Below, piece after piece: positions 6,494 to 14,011 of a DNA stretch of 27,551 bases; positions within the stretch are counted from its first letter, which is position 1, and each line of letters opens with the position of its first letter. The DNA comes from a virus. The DNA lies in IMG/VR virus record IMGVR_UViG_3300034093_001305, positions 1 through 27,551 of that record. One strand, written 5' to 3'. The notes beneath the pieces are model-generated. The model had not been told where the DNA came from. It worked only from the letters and a program-made list of their open reading frames with translations, and did no database searches. Both the position numbers and the translations under genes were made by a program.

Positions 6494-8098
6494 TTAGACT
6501 TCGTTCAAGTTGCCGATAACAATCTTACCGTAGAACTCAGGACGTAAGATCTTCTTGGCATAACGTGTCATCACGCCACGACGTGGGGTGAAGTTCACTG
6601 GGTCATACACCAACGGTGTTTGAATCAGTGGGATGTATGGAGCATATACAGCGCCGGTTTCTAGGAAGTTTGTTCCACGGAAACCTACCAACATGACGTT
6701 ATCGGTCATATATGGATTCTTGTAGATGGTCCAACGGTTGTTTAGAGCGCCAACTTTGGCAACGCCCATCGCGAACTTGGCTTGGTCGCCGTCCGTGTTG
6801 GTGCTGAATCCCGGAATGGATTCGATGATGGTAGCAACGTCCGGAGAACAGACTAGGAAGTTAGCTCCACCGCGCAATGTCAATTGGTGAATCTTGTTAG
6901 ATACCTTTTGGATTTTGTTTCCAAGTGTTTGGAACCATGTGCTCTTTACATAAGCTGTGCGATTTGCAGCAGTGTCATAGAATCCGCCCAAGTTGGCGTT
7001 GTATTCAGTTCCGATACGGGCGGACCAGTATTCGGTTGTTGCGGCAGGGGCAGCAGTTACCAACATGTCGAGGATTTCGAGGTCGATTTCCATCGAGACG
7101 TACTCCGACAACAGAGCAGTTAGCTCGGCTTCGGCGTCAATGGAGTGGTAGGCGTTCAAGTCTTGTGCCAACTCTGGTGTCCAGACGGCTTTCAACTTAC
7201 GTGTCTTTGCCACGATGGCTTCGCTCTTTAGCTCCAAGTTAACTTCTGGGATACCAATGTCGTTAGCAATGCCGGTTGCATTTGGCAATCCGGAACCTTG
7301 GTCTTCGAAGTCGCCACGGGAGGTGGCCTCTGGTTGCTTGTGGTAAGCAACTAGGATAGAAGGAGTAGCTCCGATTGCAGAACCGGAAACAACGAACGTT
7401 ACAACGTCGCCGGAGACCGTTGTGAATGCTGGGTAGAAATCAACAATTCCGGAACCGGAAACTGTGAACGCACGGATGCCAGTAGCATCAAAACCGGTGC
7501 TGTTCAAGTTGGCGGTAACGCGGAAGATTTCCTTGTCGGAAACGGACGAAGAAAGTTCTGGGACGAACTTTACGTCGAGGAACGAACCGGTGCTGGCTGT
7601 GCCAGTGACGGTTGTGGTCTGGTCATTGATGGTATAACCAAAGCGACCTTGGCCGTATAGACCGTTGGTTGCGCTGTCGGTGCTGCCCAACTTTGTGCCT
7701 GTGCCACCGAATAGCGACTGTCCGCTAAAGGCTGGCTTACCGGCTTGGTTGGAACCATATTTGAAGTCCAGATAGAATACTAGACCGGAAGGAAGATTCA
7801 TCGGTTGAACCGAGACGAATTCCTTGGCCGCGATTTCGGCGAACACACGACGAACTAGTGGAAGAGCAACGCCCGCCCATTGTTCGGAATTGGTGGAGGT
7901 ACCTGTGCGGGTAGCTTCATCAATTAGTTGTTTTGCTTGGTTCTCCAAAAGGATAGACATATGGGATTTTTCCATATCGTTCTTGACGCCTTCTAGAAGA
8001 CCAGTTTTTTCCCATTTGGCGACTAGGCCACGGGTTTGGGACATGAGTTGAACCATTGGGTTCGATGTCTCGCTGAGTAGTGATTTGATGTCTGACAT
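6494..8098 (-). CDS. 23: Major capsid protein, T4 gp23-like
   Basis: 534 residues, close to T4 gp23 (521). HK97-fold capsid subunit. The N-terminal region (MSDIKSLLSE, then MVQLMSQTRGLVAKWEKTGLLEG and ILLENQAKQLIDEATRTG) corresponds to the gp23 propeptide. The best gp21-type processing site is Ile-Asp-Glu at residues 59-61, before Ala. A conserved core follows (LPLVRRVFAEIAAKEFVSVQ with PMNLPSGLVFYLDF). Near the C terminus are TRYAKKILRPEFYGKIVIGN and a gp23-style closing strand. Strong ribosome site (TAGGAACAAAC before ATG). Last gene before the terminator and directly after the scaffold, the usual gp22-gp23 order. Confidence 0.95.
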   Translation of the reverse strand: MSDIKSLLSETSNPMVQLMSQTRGLVAKWEKTGLLEGVKNDMEKSHMSILLENQAKQLIDEATRTGTSTNSEQWAGVALPLVRRVFAEIAAKEFVSVQPMNLPSGLVFYLDFKYGSNQAGKPAFSGQSLFGGTGTKLGSTDSATNGLYGQGRFGYTINDQTTTVTGTASTGSFLDVKFVPELSSSVSDKEIFRVTANLNSTGFDATGIRAFTVSGSGIVDFYPAFTTVSGDVVTFVVSGSAIGATPSILVAYHKQPEATSRGDFEDQGSGLPNATGIANDIGIPEVNLELKSEAIVAKTRKLKAVWTPELAQDLNAYHSIDAEAELTALLSEYVSMEIDLEILDMLVTAAPAATTEYWSARIGTEYNANLGGFYDTAANRTAYVKSTWFQTLGNKIQKVSNKIHQLTLRGGANFLVCSPDVATIIESIPGFSTNTDGDQAKFAMGVAKVGALNNRWTIYKNPYMTDNVMLVGFRGTNFLETGAVYAPYIPLIQTPLVYDPVNFTPRRGVMTRYAKKILRPEFYGKIVIGNLNEV

Positions 8099-8134
8099 AA
8101 TGTTTGTTCCTATAATTAGGTGTTGATTTTTGGT

Positions 8135-9619
8135 TTACTTACGAATACCGGCTAGCTTTTGGAAGCGGTTTGCCATAATGGCTCCTTCTGTCAAAACTGC
8201 TGGGTTTGTCGGTTTGGTTGATGCAACTGGCTTGCTAGCGAGTCCTTCGGTGATGGTTTTGACGGTTTGTGACATGACCTTCTTAGGGGCTGGTGCCACA
8301 ACTGTCTTTTTTCCACCGAAATTAGATGATTCGGCTAACGTAGCGTATACGAGCTTGGCTTCACGAACCGACTTCGTGAGGTCAAATGACTCTATTACTC
8401 TTAGTTTTTGCTCATTGTTTAGGCTGTGTTGCTTGAACAATTTGTTCGTGTAGAGCAGCTTGGCATTGAGCAGTGTAACTTCATTGATACGGTCCCGTAG
8501 ATAAACAACTGCGCTACGGTATTCTGCTAGTTCCTTTTTCAACGAAATGTTTTCTTTGACGGTTTTTTTGTCGTCCTCGTCGTCCTTGTCGTCCTCGTCG
8601 TCCTCGTCGCCCTCGTCGCCCTCCGGTTTCTTGATATTCTTCAAGAATTGTGGTGGGACTTCTCCTTCTCCTTCGGTGACTTGTTCGGCTTCGTCGTCAC
8701 ACGCAAGAATCTCTTCCAACGAGATTTCTTCATCGAGTTCATTGACTGGGTCGGCGCAATTGACTTCATTTGTGGAATCTTCCAATTCCTTGAGAATTTC
8801 ATCCAGTGAAGCTTCATCGACTACGTCATTCTCCTTGAGAGCGGACGTACCTGAATCGGTTTTCTTAAGACCATCGGAAACTTCGTTGGAAGCGCCCTGT
8901 GGGTCTTCTGTGCCGGAAGCTTTGATGTTCTTGATTTGATTTCCTGTCGCGGTCTTCTTATAGTCAGTAGACGCTGTATTTTCTTTCTTTCCGGGCGGGA
9001 GTGAGCCCTTTGTGGACATAGATGTTGCTTTTACAACCATCTTCTTGCCGGGGTCTGCTGTTTTGTGTCCGGCGGTTGTTTTCTTATAATCTGCGTCACT
9101 TTCGTTCATATGGTTTAGGTCTGATTGTTGTGGGTCTTCTCCGAAAATTTCTTCCATTCTTTCGTCTTCTTGTCCCGACATTGGTGTCGGATCGAGTGCT
9201 GGTGCGCTTGGTGCGCGTGTTGCTGGCTGTCCTGCTGCACCAATTGGCGCAATCGGGTGCTCGGCATCTGCGTCTGGTCCGACTGGGGCATCACCGCCGA
9301 ATGGGGCTCCATCGACGGGTTCTGGTACTTGTCCCATTGCGCCCGGTTGGTCGAGAGGTCCGCCCAATTGTCCGGCTTCATCTCCATCTGGTTCACCGGG
9401 AACCTGTTGTGCCGGAGCTTGTCCGACTTCTTCGCCGGTGTTGCCGTCAGTATTATCTTGTGCGCCGTCGGCGGCATTCAATTCATTGCGGAGTTTTTCC
9501 GATAACATGCTCTGTAGCATTGGGGCGAATTGTTCTTCGAGCGCAAATTTTGCGTTAGATAGTGCAGTGGCGCGGACTGCTTTTGCGTCTGCTATTGCTT
9601 GTTTGAGTAAATCTGACAT
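8135..9619 (-). CDS. 22: Prohead core / scaffolding protein, T4 gp22-like in position
   Basis: 494 residues from ATG 9619 (MSDLLKQAIADAKA), which has AAGGA 11 nt upstream. An ATG at 9664 would add 15 poorly supported residues. The N-terminal helix is followed by ~250 residues of Gly/Pro/Ala/Asp/Gln low-complexity sequence and repeated DYKKT segments. Then comes a very acidic run (EGDEGDEDDEDDKDDEDD). Residues ~365-440 form a coiled-coil block, LKKELAEYRSAVVYLRDRI with LLNAKLLYTNKLF and IESFDLTKSVREAKLVY. The terminal peptide is MANRFQKLAGIRK. The helical block and the basic C-terminal tail match scaffold proteins of T4-like phages, which form the core on which gp23 assembles and are then proteolysed. 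Immediately upstream of the MCP. Confidence 0.85.
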   Translation of the reverse strand: MSDLLKQAIADAKAVRATALSNAKFALEEQFAPMLQSMLSEKLRNELNAADGAQDNTDGNTGEEVGQAPAQQVPGEPDGDEAGQLGGPLDQPGAMGQVPEPVDGAPFGGDAPVGPDADAEHPIAPIGAAGQPATRAPSAPALDPTPMSGQEDERMEEIFGEDPQQSDLNHMNESDADYKKTTAGHKTADPGKKMVVKATSMSTKGSLPPGKKENTASTDYKKTATGNQIKNIKASGTEDPQGASNEVSDGLKKTDSGTSALKENDVVDEASLDEILKELEDSTNEVNCADPVNELDEEISLEEILACDDEAEQVTEGEGEVPPQFLKNIKKPEGDEGDEDDEDDKDDEDDKKTVKENISLKKELAEYRSAVVYLRDRINEVTLLNAKLLYTNKLFKQHSLNNEQKLRVIESFDLTKSVREAKLVYATLAESSNFGGKKTVVAPAPKKVMSQTVKTITEGLASKPVASTKPTNPAVLTEGAIMANRFQKLAGIRK

Positions 9620-9711
9620 AATAGTTTTTATCCTTGTTGTTGGTGAAACTATTAAGAGTTTCAAAAAAGTTTTTATCTGCCTCGCACCAAAGAGTTAGTG
9701 CATTTTATAAT

Positions 9712-9722
9712 AAATAAATATA
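9712..9722 (-). promoter_or_regulatory. TATATTTATTT element in the 145-base gap before the scaffold gene
   Basis: The gap 9620-9764 is AT-rich and contains TATATTTATTT followed by ATTATAAAATG on the minus strand, ~90 nt before the scaffold ATG. It is a variant of the motif found before other units and could start a separate scaffold-capsid transcript with a long leader. Nothing else is seen in this gap. Confidence 0.3.
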
Positions 9723-9764
9723 TACCAATATATGAAAAAATATAAAATACTTGAATTTTTTTAT

Positions 9765-10235
9765 TTATTTTCTTCCAATCTTTGAAACTGCTATCGGCGT
9801 ACCTTCATCTAAACTCTTGATTTCAAAATAACGAGATAATATATGCCCGATGTCTTCGTACGCGGCTTCCATGCGCTGTTGTAGTGCATTTGCCTCTTTA
9901 GCAAACTTCGTCAGTTCATCTGCATATTTTTCCAAATTTTGCATGTTTTTGGTGACGACGTTCTTATCAAACCAACTGTCATCTCCACCTTTTTCGGTTT
10001 CGTGCATAGCCAGTCCGTGAGCGTGCTTGGTAATTTCTTTTAAATTGTAAGCAAGTTCCATCAAACTATGCTCGCGGCGCAATTGTGCTCCGAGTTGGTT
10101 GTATCCACCGATGGCTTCCAATGCGGTAGATTTCTCTTCTCGGGTCCATTGTTTTTCGTTGGTAGGAGTGAGTTGTGGGTTTGGATTTAAAGTTCCCATA
10201 CCCTCAATCAACGGTCTCATTTTTAATATATTCAT
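9765..10235 (-). CDS. Helical core-type protein of unknown function
   Basis: 156 residues, mostly alpha-helical. The N terminus MNILKMRPLIEGMG resembles the leader set, with Leu-Ile-Glu at residues 9-11. It is followed by EEKSTALEAIGGYNQLGAQL, NLKEITKHAHGLAMHETEKG, MQNLEKYADELTKFAKEANA and a short C-terminal tail. A second ATG five codons in (MRPLIEG) is possible. It lies 5 nt after the preceding stop, between the protease region and the scaffold. T4 has prohead-core genes 67 and 68 nearby, so a prohead core or internal head protein is the most economical guess. I do not recognise the family by name. Confidence 0.6.
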   Translation of the reverse strand: MNILKMRPLIEGMGTLNPNPQLTPTNEKQWTREEKSTALEAIGGYNQLGAQLRREHSLMELAYNLKEITKHAHGLAMHETEKGGDDSWFDKNVVTKNMQNLEKYADELTKFAKEANALQQRMEAAYEDIGHILSRYFEIKSLDEGTPIAVSKIGRK

Positions 10236-10240
10236 ATAAT

Positions 10241-10978
10241 TTATTCCGCTGGTGTTTCTTGGTCTGCTTCTGGATTTTTGTCGCTTTTAGTTACCATTGT
10301 GTTCATGGAGGTTAGCAACTCTCCCATACCGGGCAAAACTCTATATGGGGCCACATCGTTTGAAAACAATGCCATATCTTCCGGGGTCTGGATTTTTAAC
10401 TTCTGAGACATTTCTCCCGCCAACGCGTCGATTGTATTGGTCTTGAAGGCGTGATTCAAAATCTTGCCCAATAAATACTGGGTGCCCGGACCTGAATCTA
10501 ATTTAACATATGATTGGTTTTCAATTTCTTGTTCGGCTTGGTCCTTCTCGGCTTTGGCTTTTTCTAGTTCGGCCTTTGCCTTAGTAGCATCAGCCTCTGC
10601 TTCTTCGGGGGATTCTTCTGGTGCCGAATCTGCACCGGCTGGTGCATCTCCCGCAGGGGCGTCAGTAGGCGTATCTTGGTTACCGCCACCTGTGTCCGGT
10701 TGCTGCGGCGCTTCGCTCCCCATCGCGCCGGGGGGAGATTCTTGTGGTTGTTCGGCTGGTTGTGCATCTGGTGCTCCTTGGTCTTTTGGTTGTGCATCTA
10801 CATCCTCTTCACCGGGCTTTTTTTCGACGGCCTCGCGCTTCAATACTTTAGATTTCTTGTTCTTTTTTGCCTCGGCCAAAGCTCCCCAGCTAATGTCAGT
10901 TATTCTTCCAGAATTTGCATTGCTGGCAATGCCAGATATCAATTGCTTAAGGAATGGGTTAGTAATTTTGTTGCTCAT
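10241..10978 (-). CDS. Low-complexity virion/prohead protein of unknown function
   Basis: 245 residues in three parts. An N-terminal helix-rich part (MSNKITNPFLKQLISGIAS, then KKNKKSKVLKREAVEKK) comes first. A ~110-residue Pro/Gln/Ala/Asp/Glu-rich linker follows, running into a charged coiled coil (AKAELEKAKAEKDQAEQEIE). The C-terminal globular part has GPGTQYLLGKILNHAF and PEDMALFSNDVAPYRVLPGM. The linker composition resembles that of the scaffold. The gene follows the protease by 51 nt and has the TATATTTATA motif directly ahead, so it may head its own transcript. A head-assembly accessory role is inferred only from context and composition. Confidence 0.6.
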   Translation of the reverse strand: MSNKITNPFLKQLISGIASNANSGRITDISWGALAEAKKNKKSKVLKREAVEKKPGEEDVDAQPKDQGAPDAQPAEQPQESPPGAMGSEAPQQPDTGGGNQDTPTDAPAGDAPAGADSAPEESPEEAEADATKAKAELEKAKAEKDQAEQEIENQSYVKLDSGPGTQYLLGKILNHAFKTNTIDALAGEMSQKLKIQTPEDMALFSNDVAPYRVLPGMGELLTSMNTMVTKSDKNPEADQETPAE

Positions 10979-10981
10979 ATG

Positions 10982-10992
10982 TTATAAATATA
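10982..10992 (-). promoter_or_regulatory. TATATTTATAA motif, 3 nt before the gene starting at 10978
   Basis: Minus-strand TATATATTTATAACAT immediately precedes the ATG, inside the 51-base gap after the protease gene. It is one of the six closest-spaced copies of the motif. Confidence 0.4.
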
Positions 10993-11029
10993 TATTAATT
11001 TGATAAACCTTCGCGGTGCCTAGCATATA

Positions 11030-11650
11030 TTAACGAATCTCGGATAAAATATCTCTTACCAATCCTTCAATTTTCATATACTTGTCGATTTCGGTGCGGT
11101 CTATCAAAAAGTTTTTGTTCTCACGCAATCTACCTTCATTTAAATTCATATATGCTCCGCGTGTGGACGGAGAAGATACAAGGTCAAAGCACAGCAACTC
11201 AAAGTCCTCTTGAACTTCAACAGTATTTTCCGAGATTTGACGAGTAGAACCGAGCCCACGACTAGAAATGCCAATGCGAATATTGTTGCGAATTAAATCT
11301 CTGGCAATATTTCCACTGGGAGTTGTAAGAATCTCTATAGTCCCCATGACAGTGTCACCTTGCCAATGACAATCCACCACGTTGTGAGAGACATTTTTCA
11401 AATTGATGACAGAGGATTCTGGGTGGTCCAGCTCGCCCAATGCTCTGCGTTCTTTAATAATCTGTTGGTATTTTTCAACCTCGCGCTCCAAAACTGGGCG
11501 TGGATATATACGACCGTTGTGGTTCTTTTCTCCCGCTTTTTGCAATGGACCTTTCAAGGTGAATGGTCCGGAGGTGTGGTTTTTGGCTTCGTTCAACACT
11601 TCTGGTGTAATGTCGAAAGGCATGAAATCTACTAGAAGTTGTTTACTCAT
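11030..11650 (-). CDS. 21: Prohead core maturation protease, T4 gp21-like (S80-type serine protease)
   Basis: 206 residues, near T4 gp21 (212). Herpesvirus-assemblin-like prohead protease. GPFTLKGPLQKAGEKNHNGRIYP gives the first strands, GELDHPES carries the catalytic His76, and IGISSRGLGS carries the catalytic serine (Ser129/Ser130). A following strand holds EVQEDFELLCFDLVSSPS. In T4 this enzyme cuts prohead proteins after (L/I)-x-E. Its own C terminus, VRDILSEIR, contains such a site (Leu-Ser-Glu) and may be auto-cleaved. Strong ribosome site (AAAGGAAAG) provided by the end of the preceding gene, one base before the ATG. Its substrates likely include the MCP, the scaffold and the leader-bearing proteins noted elsewhere. 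Confidence 0.93.
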   Translation of the reverse strand: MSKQLLVDFMPFDITPEVLNEAKNHTSGPFTLKGPLQKAGEKNHNGRIYPRPVLEREVEKYQQIIKERRALGELDHPESSVINLKNVSHNVVDCHWQGDTVMGTIEILTTPSGNIARDLIRNNIRIGISSRGLGSTRQISENTVEVQEDFELLCFDLVSSPSTRGAYMNLNEGRLRENKNFLIDRTEIDKYMKIEGLVRDILSEIR

Positions 11651-11651
11651 A

Positions 11652-12227
11652 TTACTTTCCTTTTAAATTGTTTTTTGACACAAGATTAAATGCTTGTGGG
11701 TACACAAGTCCGCCCAAACTTCTTAATCCGCTTTCTTGTATTGGAGCTTGTGGAGGCAAATCTGCACCGGTTCCGGCGTTCGCCGGGGTCAAATCTACCT
11801 GTATTTTAGAATCTTCTATGTAATATTCCGATTGACCTTTATCATCCGTACCTGAGAATACGACATAGTATTTATCTTTGCTGTGAACATATCGAACGTC
11901 AATTGCAGTCACTGTGAACGTATAATCTTTCACAATATATTGGTCCATAGAACCTCTGGAAGCTTTCGCCATCACATTTTTGTTCAGAAATGTTTTGGAT
12001 AGAGAATCTACGAACTGTTTCTTTACTTTATCTTCCTCCGTTTGAACTTTGGCTTTAAAATTATTAAAATCGGACAAGATATCCACTGCCTTATTGTTTG
12101 GACTTGGTGGCGGAGTGACTGCCGTAGGAGAGCGTCCCGGTGCCGTAGGTGCACCGGCGGATGGGCCATCACCCCATGTGTTTTCGTTTAAAATTTTCTT
12201 TGCTAGTTCAGCGAGATTGATATTCAT
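11652..12227 (-). CDS. Putative internal head protein of unknown function
   Basis: 191 residues from ATG 12227 (MNINLAELAKKILNENTWGDG). An upstream ATG at 12239 would add MENN and lies inside the preceding gene. The internal start follows GGAAAATAAT, directly after the preceding stop, and is preferred. Residues 1-15 form an amphipathic leader ending Ile-Leu-Asn-Glu, a good gp21-type site. A Pro/Ala/Ser-rich linker follows. Residues ~45-155 then form a globular domain with FNNFKAKVQTEEDKVKKQF and beta strands (DYTFTVTAIDVRYVHS, KYYVVFSGTDDKGQSEYYI). It is directly upstream of the protease. No family recognised; a packaged or core protein is inferred. Confidence 0.55.
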   Translation of the reverse strand: MNINLAELAKKILNENTWGDGPSAGAPTAPGRSPTAVTPPPSPNNKAVDILSDFNNFKAKVQTEEDKVKKQFVDSLSKTFLNKNVMAKASRGSMDQYIVKDYTFTVTAIDVRYVHSKDKYYVVFSGTDDKGQSEYYIEDSKIQVDLTPANAGTGADLPPQAPIQESGLRSLGGLVYPQAFNLVSKNNLKGK

Positions 12228-12228
12228 A

Positions 12229-12726
12229 TTATTTTCCAATTTTGTGTATACGTTTGGCTATATTTTTCATTCGGGTGTGCATTTCTTTCATATCCGGTGC
12301 CGTACTTTTCCATAAATTTTCCATCGGAATATCACATTCATTTTTTAGGCGTTCGCAAATGCCGAGTAAATATTCAACCTCGCCCAACATTTTCTTTGCT
12401 TCTTTTATTCCCAATGATACTTTTCGGTGATTTTTCATCAAGTCGCTGTCCTTGAAATTTTTATATTTGCTTTTACCTTCTTCAACTATTGTCAACTCTC
12501 TGCGCAACATTGGAAGACTGTCACCAGATTCTTTTTCCTCCACGGTAGACTTTTCTTCCTTGCCTACCAAGGTATATCCATCCAATCCAACGGTAGCCTC
12601 AGAACCTTTAGTTTTTTTTCGGCCCCAATTTGGAGTGTTGACGCCAGCAACGGCACTAGTACCTGTCATTTCTTCGATGACTTCTTCAACAAGTTCGCGA
12701 ATGATTTTTTTGACGTCGTTTGACAT
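12229..12726 (-). CDS. Unknown helical protein with a leader-like N terminus
   Basis: 165 residues. It begins MSNDVKKIIRELVEEVIEEMTG, an amphipathic helix holding several potential (L/I)-x-E sites (IRE, LVE, VIEE). A low-complexity linker follows, with WGRKKTKGSEATVGLDGYTL. The second half is helical (KYKNFKDSDLMKNHRKVSLG with IKEAKKMLGEVEYLLGICERL, then MKNIAKRIHKIGK). It is one base from the gene before it (TAA-A-ATG), so tightly coupled within the head operon. No named family is recognised; a small head or core component is likely from location. Confidence 0.55.
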   Translation of the reverse strand: MSNDVKKIIRELVEEVIEEMTGTSAVAGVNTPNWGRKKTKGSEATVGLDGYTLVGKEEKSTVEEKESGDSLPMLRRELTIVEEGKSKYKNFKDSDLMKNHRKVSLGIKEAKKMLGEVEYLLGICERLKNECDIPMENLWKSTAPDMKEMHTRMKNIAKRIHKIGK

Positions 12727-12727
12727 T

Positions 12728-13084
12728 TTATCTTTGTGCTCTTGGAATCCAAGTTTTATTCTTCACATCTTTTTCATATCCTGAATAAATACGAGAAAGA
12801 AATTTAAAATGATCTGACTCTCTTTCATAATTACCGTGAACATTGGGCCTATTACGATCACCGTCGACATAGTCCGGTATGTCCTCGTAGCTTATTTCTA
12901 TTTTTTTATCAAGTTCTTCGGCGGTTTTAAAATTATATTTCTTCATTGCCCATTGGGTAAAATCTACTACATCTATATCGGGATTGTTCTTTTTTGCCCA
13001 ATTTTTAAGAATTTCACTCTCAGGAAGTCCATGGATTTCGTTGATTACTTCTTTGATTAATTGTTTTAATTGTGACTTTGTCAT
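12728..13084 (-). CDS. Unknown small protein with a leader-like N terminus
   Basis: 118 residues. The N terminus MTKSQLKQLIKEVINEIHGLP is a basic-acidic amphipathic helix ending in Ile-Asn-Glu, again the gp21-type cleavage pattern. The remainder is polar: SEILKNWAKKNNPDIDVVDF, TQWAMKKYNFKTAEELDKKI, DIPDYVDGDRNRPNVHGNYE and a Trp-Ile-Pro tail. No cysteines, signal peptide or membrane helix. It starts 4 nt after the preceding stop in the head operon. I do not recognise it; the pattern of leader plus small polar body recalls T4 internal head proteins. Confidence 0.55.
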   Translation of the reverse strand: MTKSQLKQLIKEVINEIHGLPESEILKNWAKKNNPDIDVVDFTQWAMKKYNFKTAEELDKKIEISYEDIPDYVDGDRNRPNVHGNYERESDHFKFLSRIYSGYEKDVKNKTWIPRAQR

Positions 13085-13088
13085 ATGA

Positions 13089-13964
13089 TTATTTTAAATT
13101 CTTTAACTCTTTGATAAGCTCGTAACTCAACATCAGTGCGGTGATTTGACTCTCCTTAACCAGCGTACCTTTGGAGATTTTATCCAACTGATTTAACGTC
13201 TCGTCGAGCTTTATTCGCACAATTTCGTTTCCAACTCGGGCCTTAAGTTCATTTATTTCTGTTCGAACTACTGGGATTTCTTGATTGATATACTGACGCA
13301 GAGAGTTTGTATTACTTATATTATTGATGTATTCCCGGATAAGAATTTTCTGCTTATCGTCAAGTCCCTTGTATTTCACATTAAACGAATCAATCAATAG
13401 TTTATACGCCAACAATCTTACTTCCTCGTTCTGTCTTTGATATACCTGCATCAAATCCTTTTTCTCGTCTTCGTTTATTGCGCGAGTTGGAGTCTTTGGC
13501 GCGGCAATACTTTCCACTATACAATTTCTGGCTTTAAATATATCCCGAGGGTCGCATTGCACAGAATTAACAGATTCCTCGAATACTTTATATATGGATG
13601 CTAATAATTTATAATTCGTGATGCTACCTACCAAAAAATCCTCTAACGGATAATTTGCGCCGATTTCCTTTATCAGATTGTACTTTTGTAGATTTAATGA
13701 TTTCTCATCCAGTTTAGTGCGGGTTCTGATGATTGTTTCTAAAAGTCTGTCAGCCGAAGTCTGGTCCTTGGTTTTTTCTTCTAAAATAATCCGGTACAAT
13801 CTATTTTCCTTCCCCAGCTCAGTCGATTCCGAAAAATATTTTCGCAATATATTATTTGCTTTGGAGTCTTCGTTGCCGTTGAGAATGTCTGCGGTCACTT
13901 GACGGACAAGTAGCTCAAATAAAATACCGGCATTTTTATACTTAGAGTGTTTCAGCTTCTTCAT
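13089..13964 (-). CDS. Conserved T4-like-phage helical protein between portal and protease
   Basis: 291 residues, nearly all alpha-helical and charged. It begins MKKLKHSKYKNAGILFELLV then RQVTADILNGNEDS, a start I recall from many unnamed proteins of aquatic T4-superfamily phages. Other marks are FSESTELGKENRLYRIILEE, LNLQKYNLIKEIGANYPLED, a middle segment NCIVESIAAPKTPTRA, and a C terminus LDETLNQLDKISKGTLVKES. It lies directly after the portal gene and carries the AT-rich motif 11 nt ahead. Position between portal and protease suggests a prohead core or assembly factor. It is too long and too helical to be a T4 gp67/gp68 equivalent with confidence. Confidence 0.6.
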   Translation of the reverse strand: MKKLKHSKYKNAGILFELLVRQVTADILNGNEDSKANNILRKYFSESTELGKENRLYRIILEEKTKDQTSADRLLETIIRTRTKLDEKSLNLQKYNLIKEIGANYPLEDFLVGSITNYKLLASIYKVFEESVNSVQCDPRDIFKARNCIVESIAAPKTPTRAINEDEKKDLMQVYQRQNEEVRLLAYKLLIDSFNVKYKGLDDKQKILIREYINNISNTNSLRQYINQEIPVVRTEINELKARVGNEIVRIKLDETLNQLDKISKGTLVKESQITALMLSYELIKELKNLK

Positions 13965-13975
13965 ACTTTTGTTAA

Positions 13976-13986
13976 TTATAAATATG
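13976..13986 (-). promoter_or_regulatory. CATATTTATAA motif, 11 nt before the gene starting at 13964
   Basis: Located in the 47-base gap after the portal gene. The core ATATTTATAA matches the copies before other transcription units, with a longer spacing to the ATG. Confidence 0.35.
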
Positions 13987-14011
13987 TGTCTATATGATAA
14001 AAACTCAATAT

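Noticed and set aside
8547-8939. Plus-strand poly-serine frame
   Set aside because: Shadow of the acidic Asp/Glu run of the scaffold on the other strand.
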